From the NCBI GenBank assembly GCA_036397755.1, contig DASWII010000048.1, forward strand, positions 1 to 64,000: a stretch of 64,000 bases of DNA, given 5' to 3'. A model generated the notes under the pieces. It did not search any database. It had not been told where the DNA came from and was given only the letters and a program-made list of their open reading frames with translations. This DNA is from CAMYLY01 sp036397755. Its GTDB lineage: Bacteria > Gemmatimonadota > Gemmatimonadetes > Gemmatimonadales > GWC2-71-9. A program made the position numbers and the translations under genes. This document shows, one piece after another, positions 46,532 to 54,712 of the stretch (position 1 is its first letter; every line of letters begins with the position of its first letter).

Positions 46532-48070
46532 TCATCGGCCCGTCTCGGTCAAGCGGCCACGCAGCGCATGCGGCGCGCGCGTGGACTCGATCCTCCGCTC
46601 CAGACGGTCCAACAGGCTCTCGAGCAGCGCACGGCGCTTGCGGGCGTGGATCTGGTAGAGTTTGCCGATGGCGATCGCGCCGCCCACGGCCAGCGGGATG
46701 AGGAGAAGCAGCCCGACGCCTGTGGCGACCGCCGGCGCCGCCACGGCCGCCACCGCAGTCCCGACCCCCACGCCAACAAACGTGGCACTGCGATCCTCGC
46801 TGATCGTGATGCGAGTTCGCCCCCCCCGTGGCGTGATCTGCACGCGCGTCACGCGCCCCGTCTTGCGCGCCGAATGCTGGGTGTCCGTACTCCAGACCAG
46901 CATGTCACCGACGGCCGCCTCCACCCGCCCCGGTTCCAGCAACGTCTCCTGTATCGTTTCCAGCAGTTCCGCATGATCCCCCGATCGGACAACTCCTTGG
47001 ACGGTCCGCACGAGGTGAACGCCGGCGGGAATCCACAGGATGCGCGGCGGCTTCATCGGGGGCAGATCCAATCCGGCAACGGCGGCCTCCACCTGGCTCG
47101 TCGGGATGTCGACCTCCCGCGCGATCTGCTTCACCGTGTCGATCGAGAAGCCCGGATGGGTCGGGGCGACGGCTTCACGGTTTGCCGCGTCCCGCAGAAT
47201 GGCGTCCGCCTCCGTATCGCTGAAGCGCCGGACAGGCACGTGTGACTCCTGCAGCGCGTGCACCAAGTCCTCGGGCGTCGCGAACCGGCTCTCGACATCG
47301 ATCGCGAGCCCGCGCACGAGCGCGCGTTGGACCGGACCCGACAGCGCGTTCACTGCCTCCTCATGGCTCTCGAGGACGCGCATGAACCGCCCGTCCCGTA
47401 CCTCGGCCTCTGACACCCAGCGGGACGGGACCGCACCCACCAGCATCTCGTACACGACACACGCAAGGCTGAACACGTCGGTGCGACCGTCGACGTGCGT
47501 GTGCCCGGCCGCCTGCTCCGGGCTCATGTATCCCGGTGTCCCCATGGCGATGCCGGTCCGCGTGAGCGGCTCGTCCGACGCAGTCGAGAGCGCCTTGGCG
47601 ATGCCGAAGTCCGTGACGAGCGCGTGCCCCTCCGTGAGCATCACGTTCTCCGGCTTCACGTCCCGATGCACGACTCCCTGTCGATGCGCGTACCCCAAAG
47701 CGTCCGCAACCTGTTTGGCAATCTCCACGGCGACGGGCAGCACGAGTCGGCGCTCGCGAACCAGCTTCGTCCGCAACGACTCGCCTTGCACGAACGGCAT
47801 GACGTAGTACAGAACGTCCCCCTCGCCACCCGAGTCGTAGAGATTCAGGATGTGGGGATGATGGAGTTGGGCGGCGATGCGAATCTCGCGAACGAACCGG
47901 TCCGCGCCGAGCACGGCAGCCAAGTCGGGCTTCAGGACCTTGATGGCCACCGGGCGCGCGTGCTTGCGGTCCTCCGCCCGATAGACCGTGGCCATCCCGC
48001 CACGCCCGATCTCCCGGGTAACCGTGTACCGCTCCTCCAGCAACCGTTGCAGGTGTTCGAGTTGATCCAT
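46532..48070 (-). CDS. Membrane-anchored serine/threonine protein kinase with a conserved accessory region
   Basis: A 512-residue Hanks-type kinase. Glycine loop IGRGGMATVY (21-30), catalytic lysine K44 (VAIKVLK), HRDVKPEN with D137, and DFG at 154-156 are intact, so it should be active. The kinase domain ends near residue 270. It is followed by a helical region beginning RRFSDTEADAILRDAA and containing TVKQIAREVDIPTSQVEAAV, then a beta-type stretch, two membrane helices (about 425-465) and a basic helical tail. No PASTA or other extracytoplasmic sensor is present. GAGGAGG supports the ATG; TATCTT lies 18 bases before it. Substrates unknown. Confidence 0.88.
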   Translation of the reverse strand: MDQLEHLQRLLEERYTVTREIGRGGMATVYRAEDRKHARPVAIKVLKPDLAAVLGADRFVREIRIAAQLHHPHILNLYDSGGEGDVLYYVMPFVQGESLRTKLVRERRLVLPVAVEIAKQVADALGYAHRQGVVHRDVKPENVMLTEGHALVTDFGIAKALSTASDEPLTRTGIAMGTPGYMSPEQAAGHTHVDGRTDVFSLACVVYEMLVGAVPSRWVSEAEVRDGRFMRVLESHEEAVNALSGPVQRALVRGLAIDVESRFATPEDLVHALQESHVPVRRFSDTEADAILRDAANREAVAPTHPGFSIDTVKQIAREVDIPTSQVEAAVAGLDLPPMKPPRILWIPAGVHLVRTVQGVVRSGDHAELLETIQETLLEPGRVEAAVGDMLVWSTDTQHSARKTGRVTRVQITPRGGRTRITISEDRSATFVGVGVGTAVAAVAAPAVATGVGLLLLIPLAVGGAIAIGKLYQIHARKRRALLESLLDRLERRIESTRAPHALRGRLTETGR

Positions 48071-48088
48071 GGCCTCCTCACCGGGGGA

Positions 48089-48094
48089 AAGATA
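48089..48094 (-). promoter_or_regulatory. Putative -10 element of the kinase gene
   Basis: TATCTT on the minus strand, 18 bases before the ATG. Unlike the leaderless candidates, this gap carries a GAGGAGG ribosome binding site. Confidence 0.5.
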
Positions 48095-48166
48095 GACCTC
48101 GCCACGCGAGGGGCGTTAGGTGCCGGTGCGCCGCGCGGCATCCCCACGTGCCCCGGCTCGATCAAC

Positions 48167-48172
48167 TACCAT
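48167..48172 (+). promoter_or_regulatory. Putative -10 element of cutC
   Basis: TACCAT, six bases before the cutC ATG, with no ribosome binding site; leaderless candidate. Confidence 0.4.
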
Positions 48173-48178
48173 TCATCC

Positions 48179-48928
48179 ATGCCGCCGAGCATACTCGTCG
48201 AAGCGTGCGTCGATACGATCGCCTCCGCGATAGCAGCGGGCGAGGGCGGCGCGGATCGGGTGGAGCTCTGCGCGAACTTGATCGAAGGCGGTACGACGCC
48301 CAGTGCCGGAACACTGGCGCTCGCCCGCACCCACCTGGAGATCCCCATCCACGTGCTCGTGCGTCCCCGAGGCGGAGACTTCCTCTATTCCGAGGCCGAG
48401 TTCGCCGTCATGGAGGCGGACATCCGGCAAGCGCTGGCTGCCGGCGCCGACGGAGTAGTGATCGGCGCGCTGTGCGCCGATGGAACCGTGGACGTCGATC
48501 GCACGGCACGGTTGATCGACCTCGCCCGGCCGATGGCCGTCACCTTTCACCGAGCATTCGATGTGTGTCGCGACCGAGGGGGCGCGCTGGAGGACCTCGT
48601 GGCGCTCAGCGTTGAGCGCGTGCTCACGTCGGGCGGGGCGGCCCACGCTCCGGCAGGCGCACCGGCAATCCGCCGCCTGGTCGATCAGGCCGCGGGGAGG
48701 ATCGGCATACTCCCCGGCGGCGGCATCACCCCGGCCAACGCGATGTCGCTGGTGGAGCACACGGGGGTTTCGGAAATCCACCTGACCGGGGCGGTAACAC
48801 GCCAGAGTCGGATGGACTACCGGGCGGAGCAAGTCGTGATCGGCAACGCGCCCCCCCGCAGCGAGTATGAATGGTCCGAGACGGATGCCGACGTGATTCG
48901 TGCGGTGAAGCGCTCGCTGGGCGGGTAG
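48179..48928 (+). CDS. cutC: CutC family protein
   Basis: A 249-residue TIM-barrel protein of the CutC family. VEACVDTIASAIAAGEGGADRVELCANL opens the domain (first half: VEACVDTIASAI), then VLVRPRGGDFLYS, FHRAFDV, VLTSGGA and ILPGGGI are the conserved strands. It was described as a copper-handling protein in E. coli, but that link is contested and the enzymatic role is not established. It is a single gene, divergent from the kinase, with a TANNNT element right before the start. Confidence 0.92.
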   Translation: MPPSILVEACVDTIASAIAAGEGGADRVELCANLIEGGTTPSAGTLALARTHLEIPIHVLVRPRGGDFLYSEAEFAVMEADIRQALAAGADGVVIGALCADGTVDVDRTARLIDLARPMAVTFHRAFDVCRDRGGALEDLVALSVERVLTSGGAAHAPAGAPAIRRLVDQAAGRIGILPGGGITPANAMSLVEHTGVSEIHLTGAVTRQSRMDYRAEQVVIGNAPPRSEYEWSETDADVIRAVKRSLGG

Positions 48929-49140
48929 GTCGAGCGCGCGGGTACGGCAGCGACCGGAGCCAGACCCGGGACCGGCGCGATCAGGTGGCGCGACGGCGGG
49001 TGAGTGAGCGCGGGCCGCTCCCGGAGCCCACGTCAGCGCCCCACCATCGACAGGCAGTTGGCACGGACCGGCGCTGCAGTGGGCGAAGGGAGGGGCCCGG
49101 CGAGCGGCCGCGGGCGGGCGCGCGCTCCCGCCGTCCGCCG

Positions 49141-50715
49141 CTAACCGAACGCGACGTCCTGCGCGAGCGGAAGATCGGTGCTCCAGTTCACCGTGTTCGT
49201 CTGCCGGCGCATATATGCCTTCCACGCATCTGATCCGGATTCACGTCCGCCACCCGTCTCCTTCTCGCCACCGAACGCCCCACCGATCTCCGCCCCGCTC
49301 GTGCCGATATTGACGTTAGCAATCCCACAGTCGCTGCCGCGATGCGAGAGGAAGTACTCCGCCTCCCGCACGTGCTCGGTGAAGATCGCGGAGGACAGTC
49401 CCTGCGGCACCTCGTTGTGGATCCGCACGGCATCCTCGATGTCGTCCACCGCCTGCCGCGGATCGGCGTCGCGGCTCCCGTACTCGATGATGTACAGAAT
49501 CGGCGCGAAGGTCTCTTCCTGCACGATGGGGAGCTCGTTCCGCACGGCGGCGAGGCATGGGGTGACATAGTGCCCGCCGACGTACTCGGGCCCCTCGAGA
49601 CGTTCGCCACCGAACAGGATCTCGCCGCCCTGGGCCCGGACCTGCACGATGGCGTTCATCATGTCCGTGACCGCGCCAGGGGTCACCAGGGGTCCCATCA
49701 GGGTGTCGGGGTCGCGGGGATCGCCGATGCGGATGCCCTCGTAGGCCGCCACGAGCCGCCGCACGAGCTCATCGCGCACCGATGCATGGACGATGATCCG
49801 ACGAGTGCTGGTACACCGCTGGCCGGCGGTGCCGACGGCACCGAATAGGATCGCGCGCAGTGCCAGGTCCATGTTGGCGTGGGGCGTGACAATGATCGCG
49901 TTGTTGCCACCGAGTTCGAGAATCGTTCGGCCCAGGCGCTTGCCAACGACTTCCGCGACCCGATATCCCATTTGGCAGCTCCCCGTCGCGGACACCAGCG
50001 GGATCCGCCGGTCCGCCAGCAGTCGCTCACCGAGCGACGAGCCCTTGCCGATCACCAGCGCGAAGATCGCCGGGTCGACATCGTTTTCCCGGCAGACGGC
50101 CTCGGCGATCTTGATGCATGCTATGGCGGTGAGCGGCGTCTTGCTCGCCGGCTTCCAAAGCGTGGCGTCACCGCAGACGGCCGCGATCGCGGCGTTCCAG
50201 CTCCACACCGCCACAGGGAAATTGAAGGCGGAGATCACGCCCACCACCCCGAGCGGATGCCACTGCTCGAACATCCGGTGGTCCGGCCGCTCCGACTGCA
50301 TGGTGAGACCGTATAGCTGTCGCGAGAGCCCGGTCGCGAAATCGCAGATGTCGACCATCTCCTGGACCTCGCCCACCCCTTCAGTCGCGATCTTCCCCAT
50401 CTCCAGGGTGACCAACGCGCCAAGGGCGTCTTTCTGCTCGCGCAACCGAAGCCCCAGTTGCCGCACGACGTCACCACGCTTGGGCGCCGGGACGCGGCGC
50501 CACGCGAGGAACGCCGCATGGGCAGCCGCAACGATCGTGTCGTACTCGTCTTCAGTCACCTGCCGAACGGCCGCAATCACCGATCCGTCGATCGGACTGA
50601 TGACCTGCTGCGACGGTCCGGACCCGATCCACTCGCCACCAAACCCGCCGGCATTGACGGCCTCGAGCCCGAGTGCTCGCATCACGTCTCGCGACACCAC
50701 GCCTGTCCCACCCAT
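49141..50715 (-). CDS. ALDH7-type aldehyde dehydrogenase
   Basis: A 524-residue NAD-dependent aldehyde dehydrogenase. The general base glutamate is in LELGGNNAIIV and the nucleophile cysteine in GTAGQRCTSTRR; FNFPVAVWSWNAAIA and KPASKTPLTA bind the coenzyme. The WSWNAA, SATGS and GSDCGIANVNIGTSGAEI segments place it with antiquitin (ALDH7), which oxidises alpha-aminoadipate semialdehyde/piperideine-6-carboxylate in lysine breakdown. Other long-chain or betaine aldehydes cannot be excluded. AAGGAG six bases before the ATG at 50715 supports the start. No other lysine-degradation gene is adjacent. Confidence 0.9.
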   Translation of the reverse strand: MGGTGVVSRDVMRALGLEAVNAGGFGGEWIGSGPSQQVISPIDGSVIAAVRQVTEDEYDTIVAAAHAAFLAWRRVPAPKRGDVVRQLGLRLREQKDALGALVTLEMGKIATEGVGEVQEMVDICDFATGLSRQLYGLTMQSERPDHRMFEQWHPLGVVGVISAFNFPVAVWSWNAAIAAVCGDATLWKPASKTPLTAIACIKIAEAVCRENDVDPAIFALVIGKGSSLGERLLADRRIPLVSATGSCQMGYRVAEVVGKRLGRTILELGGNNAIIVTPHANMDLALRAILFGAVGTAGQRCTSTRRIIVHASVRDELVRRLVAAYEGIRIGDPRDPDTLMGPLVTPGAVTDMMNAIVQVRAQGGEILFGGERLEGPEYVGGHYVTPCLAAVRNELPIVQEETFAPILYIIEYGSRDADPRQAVDDIEDAVRIHNEVPQGLSSAIFTEHVREAEYFLSHRGSDCGIANVNIGTSGAEIGGAFGGEKETGGGRESGSDAWKAYMRRQTNTVNWSTDLPLAQDVAFG

Positions 50716-50766
50716 AACGCGCTCCTTCAACGCCCCATGCCAGTACCCGCGTCGAACGCTTCCGCC

Positions 50767-51462
50767 CTAGTCACCAATCTTCAACAGTTCGACCTCGAAC
50801 ACGAGGGTCGCGTTCGGACCGATGTCCGGCCCGGCGCCCTGCGGCCCATACGCAAGCTCCGGTGGCAGCACGAACCGGTACTTGCTGCCCACGGTCATGA
50901 GCTGGACACCCTCCGTCCACCCCGGAATCACGCCGTCGAGCGTGAAGGTCGCGGGTTCATTGCGGTCGTACGAGCTGTCGAACACGGTTCCGTCAATGAG
51001 CGTGCCGCGGTAATGCACCGTGACGCGGTCCGTCGCCGACGGTCGCGCCCCGACGCCCTCGGTCAGCACCTCGTATTGCAGGCCGCTCGCCGTGGTCATC
51101 ACTCCGGCCTGTTGCGCGTTCTGTACGCGGTAGGCATCCCCTTCGGAGCGGTTGCGGTCCGCAGCACCGGCACGACTCGCCATTTCGGCCTCCCTCATGT
51201 CCGTGGCAAACTTCTGGAGGATGCGCATGATCTCCTGCTCGGTCAGCTGCGCGTCGGACTCGGACAGCGCGTCCCGAATCCCACGCAACAACAGGTCCTC
51301 GTTGACCTGCCCGCGCACCTGCTCCAGCGAGGACCCCATGTTCATGCCGATGGCGTAGCTCGCGCTGTCGGCGAACGTCGCCATGTCGGCCGATCCTCCT
51401 CCGCCACACGCGAAGGTCACAACTGTGAACGCAGCCATGGCAGGCGCGTATTTCGGTTTCAT
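50767..51462 (-). CDS. FKBP-type peptidyl-prolyl isomerase, lipoprotein
   Basis: A 231-residue exported isomerase. The signal ends at VTFACGGGG (lipidated cysteine near residue 18). An N-terminal FkpA/Mip-type dimerisation region (about 25-105, SYAIGMNMGSSLEQV and a long charged helix) precedes the FKBP domain (about 125-231): VTVHYRGTLIDGTVFDSSYD, VIPGWTEGVQLM and LPPELAYGPQG. It should catalyse proline isomerisation and assist folding of periplasmic or outer-membrane proteins. AAGGA lies upstream of the ATG; the open frame further upstream is not used. Confidence 0.92.
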   Translation of the reverse strand: MKPKYAPAMAAFTVVTFACGGGGSADMATFADSASYAIGMNMGSSLEQVRGQVNEDLLLRGIRDALSESDAQLTEQEIMRILQKFATDMREAEMASRAGAADRNRSEGDAYRVQNAQQAGVMTTASGLQYEVLTEGVGARPSATDRVTVHYRGTLIDGTVFDSSYDRNEPATFTLDGVIPGWTEGVQLMTVGSKYRFVLPPELAYGPQGAGPDIGPNATLVFEVELLKIGD

Positions 51463-51686
51463 GCTTCCATCCTTCGTGTGCGTCCGTCGGTCTCGAGGCG
51501 ATGTGTCTCGCACCGCGACGAACGGGTCGATCATGGGAGGCGCAAGGTAACGGAACGAGGACGGGATGGGTATCGGGGATCGATTATCAGAGGTCGAATG
51601 GCGGATGGACGCCCCCCGGCGGCACGGCGAGGCCGGACCAGAGCGTAGCGTGAACCGACGTACGTCGGAACTTGGCGGGCGCGCGT

Positions 51687-51692
51687 TATCTT
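51687..51692 (+). promoter_or_regulatory. Putative -10 element of the isochorismatase-like gene
   Basis: TATCTT, five bases before the ATG at 51698, without a ribosome binding site; leaderless candidate. Confidence 0.5.
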
Positions 51693-51697
51693 TTGGT

Positions 51698-52723
51698 ATG
51701 ACCGCCGCCGGTGACGCCGTGACGAAACTGCCGCTGCCGCCGCATTTCGATCCCGACCGCGTGGCACACGTGTGGCGTGTCGACTACGAGCAACGCGCGG
51801 CGCAGGCGCGGGCGTGGGCAGTCGACCACGGCATCCCGCCGGCCGCAGCGGACTCCCCGCGCATCTGCCTGTTGCTCGTCGATTGCCAGAACACGTTCTG
51901 CATTCCCGGGCACGAGCTCTTCGTGGGTGGACGATCCGGCAGTGGCGCGGTCGACGACACTCGGCGGTTGGCCCAGTTCATCTACCGTCACCTTGCGACG
52001 ATCACGGAGATCGTGGTCACGCTCGATACCCACTCGACCGCCCAGGTCTTCCATCCATCCTTCTGGATCAACCAGGCCGGGGAGCACCCGGTTGGCGGCC
52101 AGACCGTCATTACCCCGGACGACATCGCGACCGGCGCGTGGCGTCCCAACCCACAGCTCGTCCCCGGCGTCGCGGGCCGCGACGGCGCATGGCTGGAGCG
52201 CTACGCCGCGCATTACGTCCGCCGACTGGCCGAAGGACGCTATGCGCTCATGGTGTGGCCGTATCACGCCCTGCTGGGAAGCATCGGACACGCGCTCGTG
52301 TCGAGCATCGAGGAGGCGGTGTTCTTCCACGCCATGGCGCGCGCCACCGCAGCGCGCTTCGAGATCAAGGGCGACCATCCGCTCACCGAGAACTATTCGG
52401 TGCTGCGACCCGAGGTGCTCGACGATCACGAGGGGATGCCCATCGCGGCCCCCAACGTGAAATTGATCGAGCATATGCTCAAATTCGACCGCGTGTTCGT
52501 GGCGGGCCAGGCCAAAAGCCACTGTGTCGCCTGGACGTGTCACGACCTGCTGGACGCGATCTCCGGGCGCGACCCTGGGCTCGCTGGACGCGTGACGCTG
52601 CTCGATGACTGTTCGTCACCCGTCGTGATCCCCGGCGTCGTGGACTTCACCGATCAAGCCGAGGAAGCCTACGCGCGCTTTGCGAAGGCGGGTATGCGGC
52701 GCGCGCTCAGCACCGACCTCTGA
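51698..52723 (+). CDS. Isochorismatase-family cysteine hydrolase
   Basis: A 341-residue cytoplasmic hydrolase of the isochorismatase/nicotinamidase superfamily. The triad is visible: D62 (LLVDCQNTF), K224 (FEIKGDHPLTE) and C276 (GQAKSHCVAW). At about 340 residues it is much longer than the usual 180-220, with an extra N-terminal segment of about 50 residues (HVWRVDYEQRAAQARAW) and a large insert around 135-215. The nicotinamidase metal motif DxHxxxH is altered (TLDTHSTAQVFH), so a metal-dependent nicotinamidase is plausible but not certain. Monocistronic. Confidence 0.82.
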   Translation: MTAAGDAVTKLPLPPHFDPDRVAHVWRVDYEQRAAQARAWAVDHGIPPAAADSPRICLLLVDCQNTFCIPGHELFVGGRSGSGAVDDTRRLAQFIYRHLATITEIVVTLDTHSTAQVFHPSFWINQAGEHPVGGQTVITPDDIATGAWRPNPQLVPGVAGRDGAWLERYAAHYVRRLAEGRYALMVWPYHALLGSIGHALVSSIEEAVFFHAMARATAARFEIKGDHPLTENYSVLRPEVLDDHEGMPIAAPNVKLIEHMLKFDRVFVAGQAKSHCVAWTCHDLLDAISGRDPGLAGRVTLLDDCSSPVVIPGVVDFTDQAEEAYARFAKAGMRRALSTDL

Positions 52724-52777
52724 TCCCGGCTCCTTCCGCGCCAATGAGCGGCGGTGCCATGCGTCGCCCCTCTGGTG

Positions 52778-54067
52778 TTACGGGACGAGTTGCGACGGCA
52801 ACAACGGCATGCGGAGCAACGCGCCGAACACCTCCCACCGGCGTTCCTCCCCGCCCCCGGCGCTGTTCCGCCGCACGTACTCCTCCACCAGATCACGACC
52901 CAGGTTGTAGTTGATCACGTAGCTGCGGTATTGATCGAAGAACCGTACACGCTGCCGGGCACGCTCGGGTGTCATCAACGCGTATCGCTCGAGCCACGCC
53001 GCCGCGCCGTCGGCATCGATGGCACCGTCCAGATAGCGCCGTGCCGCCTCGTTCCCCGCATACGACAGCCGTCCGACCAGATCCATGACCTCGCGGTACG
53101 CCACGGCCCGCCGCGGGTCGAGACCGGCCAGCGGATAGAGGATGTCACGTTCGAAGACGGTGCGCTCGTCGCCGGGGAACGCCATCGCCACGCCGAAGTT
53201 CGCACTGCCCTCCGCGATCAGCGACACCGGACTGAACAGCGGGTAGATCGAGTATTCCATCCACCCTCGCTGCTCTACGAGATGGGACTCGAGCAGCACG
53301 TTCAGGACGTGGTGGCCGGGATACCCCTCGTGACACGCCAGGTCCACGGCCCGATCGATGTGGATGGGCAGGTCGGTGTTGACCTGAATTAGGCTGGCGT
53401 GCCCGCCCTGGTACCAGTTGTATCCGCTCCACGACTTGTCGGTCACGTATTCGACGGTGAACGACTCATCGTCGGGCAGGGCCAGCCAACGGATGGTACG
53501 CACCCGGCATTCGCGAATCGCCGCCCGGAAGACCGTATCCACCCGCGCCGAAGGCACCACAAAGTCCTGGCGGAAACGCGCCAGTCGGTCCGCCAGCGGC
53601 CCCGCTCCGGGGAGCGCGCTGTCGAGGCCCGCGGTGAGGGCCGCGAAATACTCCTCGTCATGCGTGGGAGCGACGGCATCGTACAACAACTCGGACTCTT
53701 GATCGAAGTTGAGCGCGCGGCCCTCCACCATCTCCGCGCGGGCAATGAGGGCGGCCAGGTGTCGGTCGAGAAACCGTCGGCGCTGCCCGTCGTCGTCGCT
53801 CGGTCGTTCTGGCAGGACGGACAGCGCGGAACGCGCAGCCTCCGCTCGCCCGCGGATTTCCACCACGGACGGCGCGTCCGCCTCGACCTCCGCCCGCCAC
53901 TCCTGCGGTCCATAGTAGGCATCCACAAAGTCCGGATCGTGCTGCCCCAGCGCGAGCGCGGCCTTGACGTAGTCGGCGGCGATGGCGTCGACCGGTTCCG
54001 ATCGCGACACGCACGCGGTGACCATCGTCCCGAGCGCGAGCGCGCTCGCCCAGCGTGTGACGTTCAT
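52778..54067 (-). CDS. DUF885-type metallopeptidase-like lipoprotein
   Basis: A 429-residue exported lipoprotein (LGTMVTAC, C19). The central motif HEGYPGHH (246-253) with a downstream glutamate (about 286, LIAEGSANFG) is the HExxGHH signature of DUF885-like and M32-related helical metallopeptidases, so a zinc-dependent peptidase is likely. The fold appears all-helical before and after. The family has no settled substrate. The ATG at 54067 was chosen for the lipoprotein signal. It converges on the isochorismatase-like gene and is followed upstream by greA on the same strand. Confidence 0.82.
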   Translation of the reverse strand: MNVTRWASALALGTMVTACVSRSEPVDAIAADYVKAALALGQHDPDFVDAYYGPQEWRAEVEADAPSVVEIRGRAEAARSALSVLPERPSDDDGQRRRFLDRHLAALIARAEMVEGRALNFDQESELLYDAVAPTHDEEYFAALTAGLDSALPGAGPLADRLARFRQDFVVPSARVDTVFRAAIRECRVRTIRWLALPDDESFTVEYVTDKSWSGYNWYQGGHASLIQVNTDLPIHIDRAVDLACHEGYPGHHVLNVLLESHLVEQRGWMEYSIYPLFSPVSLIAEGSANFGVAMAFPGDERTVFERDILYPLAGLDPRRAVAYREVMDLVGRLSYAGNEAARRYLDGAIDADGAAAWLERYALMTPERARQRVRFFDQYRSYVINYNLGRDLVEEYVRRNSAGGGEERRWEVFGALLRMPLLPSQLVP

Positions 54068-54112
54068 GTGGATCGCTTCTCCCGCCATGGGACCGGGGAG
54101 GTCCCCAACGCC

Positions 54113-54592
54113 CTACCCCTCACCCAACTGCTCGTGCACCGTTCTCAGCCGTTCGATCTTGAGCACGCGCTCGCCAAACGGCAGCTGCACCTTCACTTTC
54201 GCCCCCACCTTGTGATTCAACAGTGCCCGGCCGAGGGGCGACAACGCCGAGATATGTCCCGCATCGAGATCCATGGCGTCCGGGATGACCAGCTCGAACA
54301 CTTCGCGGTCCTTCGTGCTCTGATCGACCACGGTCACGATGGACCCAAGGCCGACCCGGTCTTTCGGCACCTTGGTGAAGTCGATCGCGGAAATCTTGGA
54401 AAGGCGATCCCGCAGGTGATTCAACCGAGCCTGCACTTGCCCCTGACGTTCCACAGCCGCCTGGTAGTCGCCGTTTTCGCGCAGATCGCCCAGCTCTCGG
54501 GCGCGCCGCAGCGCCTCAGGCAACACCACGTGCAGCTCGTGGTTCAACGCCTGAATCTCGGCGGACAGTTTCTCGCGGACTTCCTCGATCAT
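54113..54592 (-). CDS. greA: Transcript cleavage factor GreA/GreB type
   Basis: A 159-residue RNA polymerase secondary-channel factor rescuing backtracked complexes. The N-terminal coiled coil (about 3-75) has the tip GDLRENGDYQAA, in which the acidic residues D and E that coordinate catalytic magnesium are kept. The C-terminal FKBP-like domain has ISALSPLGRALLNHKVGA. TACAAT ends six bases before the ATG at 54592, the clearest promoter-to-start arrangement in the window. GreB cannot be excluded. Confidence 0.92.
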   Translation of the reverse strand: MIEEVREKLSAEIQALNHELHVVLPEALRRARELGDLRENGDYQAAVERQGQVQARLNHLRDRLSKISAIDFTKVPKDRVGLGSIVTVVDQSTKDREVFELVIPDAMDLDAGHISALSPLGRALLNHKVGAKVKVQLPFGERVLKIERLRTVHEQLGEG

Positions 54593-54598
54593 CCGTCC

Positions 54599-54604
54599 AT
54601 TGTA
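54599..54604 (-). promoter_or_regulatory. Putative -10 element of greA
   Basis: TACAAT on the minus strand, six bases before the ATG, no Shine-Dalgarno sequence; best leaderless candidate in the window. Confidence 0.6.
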
Positions 54605-54712
54605 ACGCGGCAGGGTGCCCGGGAACAGGAGCAGGCGGCGGTCTGGTCGTGCGTCCGGACGACCCGGCGCCACCGGGCGCCTCCCCACACCTGTAATCCC
54701 GGTACCGCGGGG

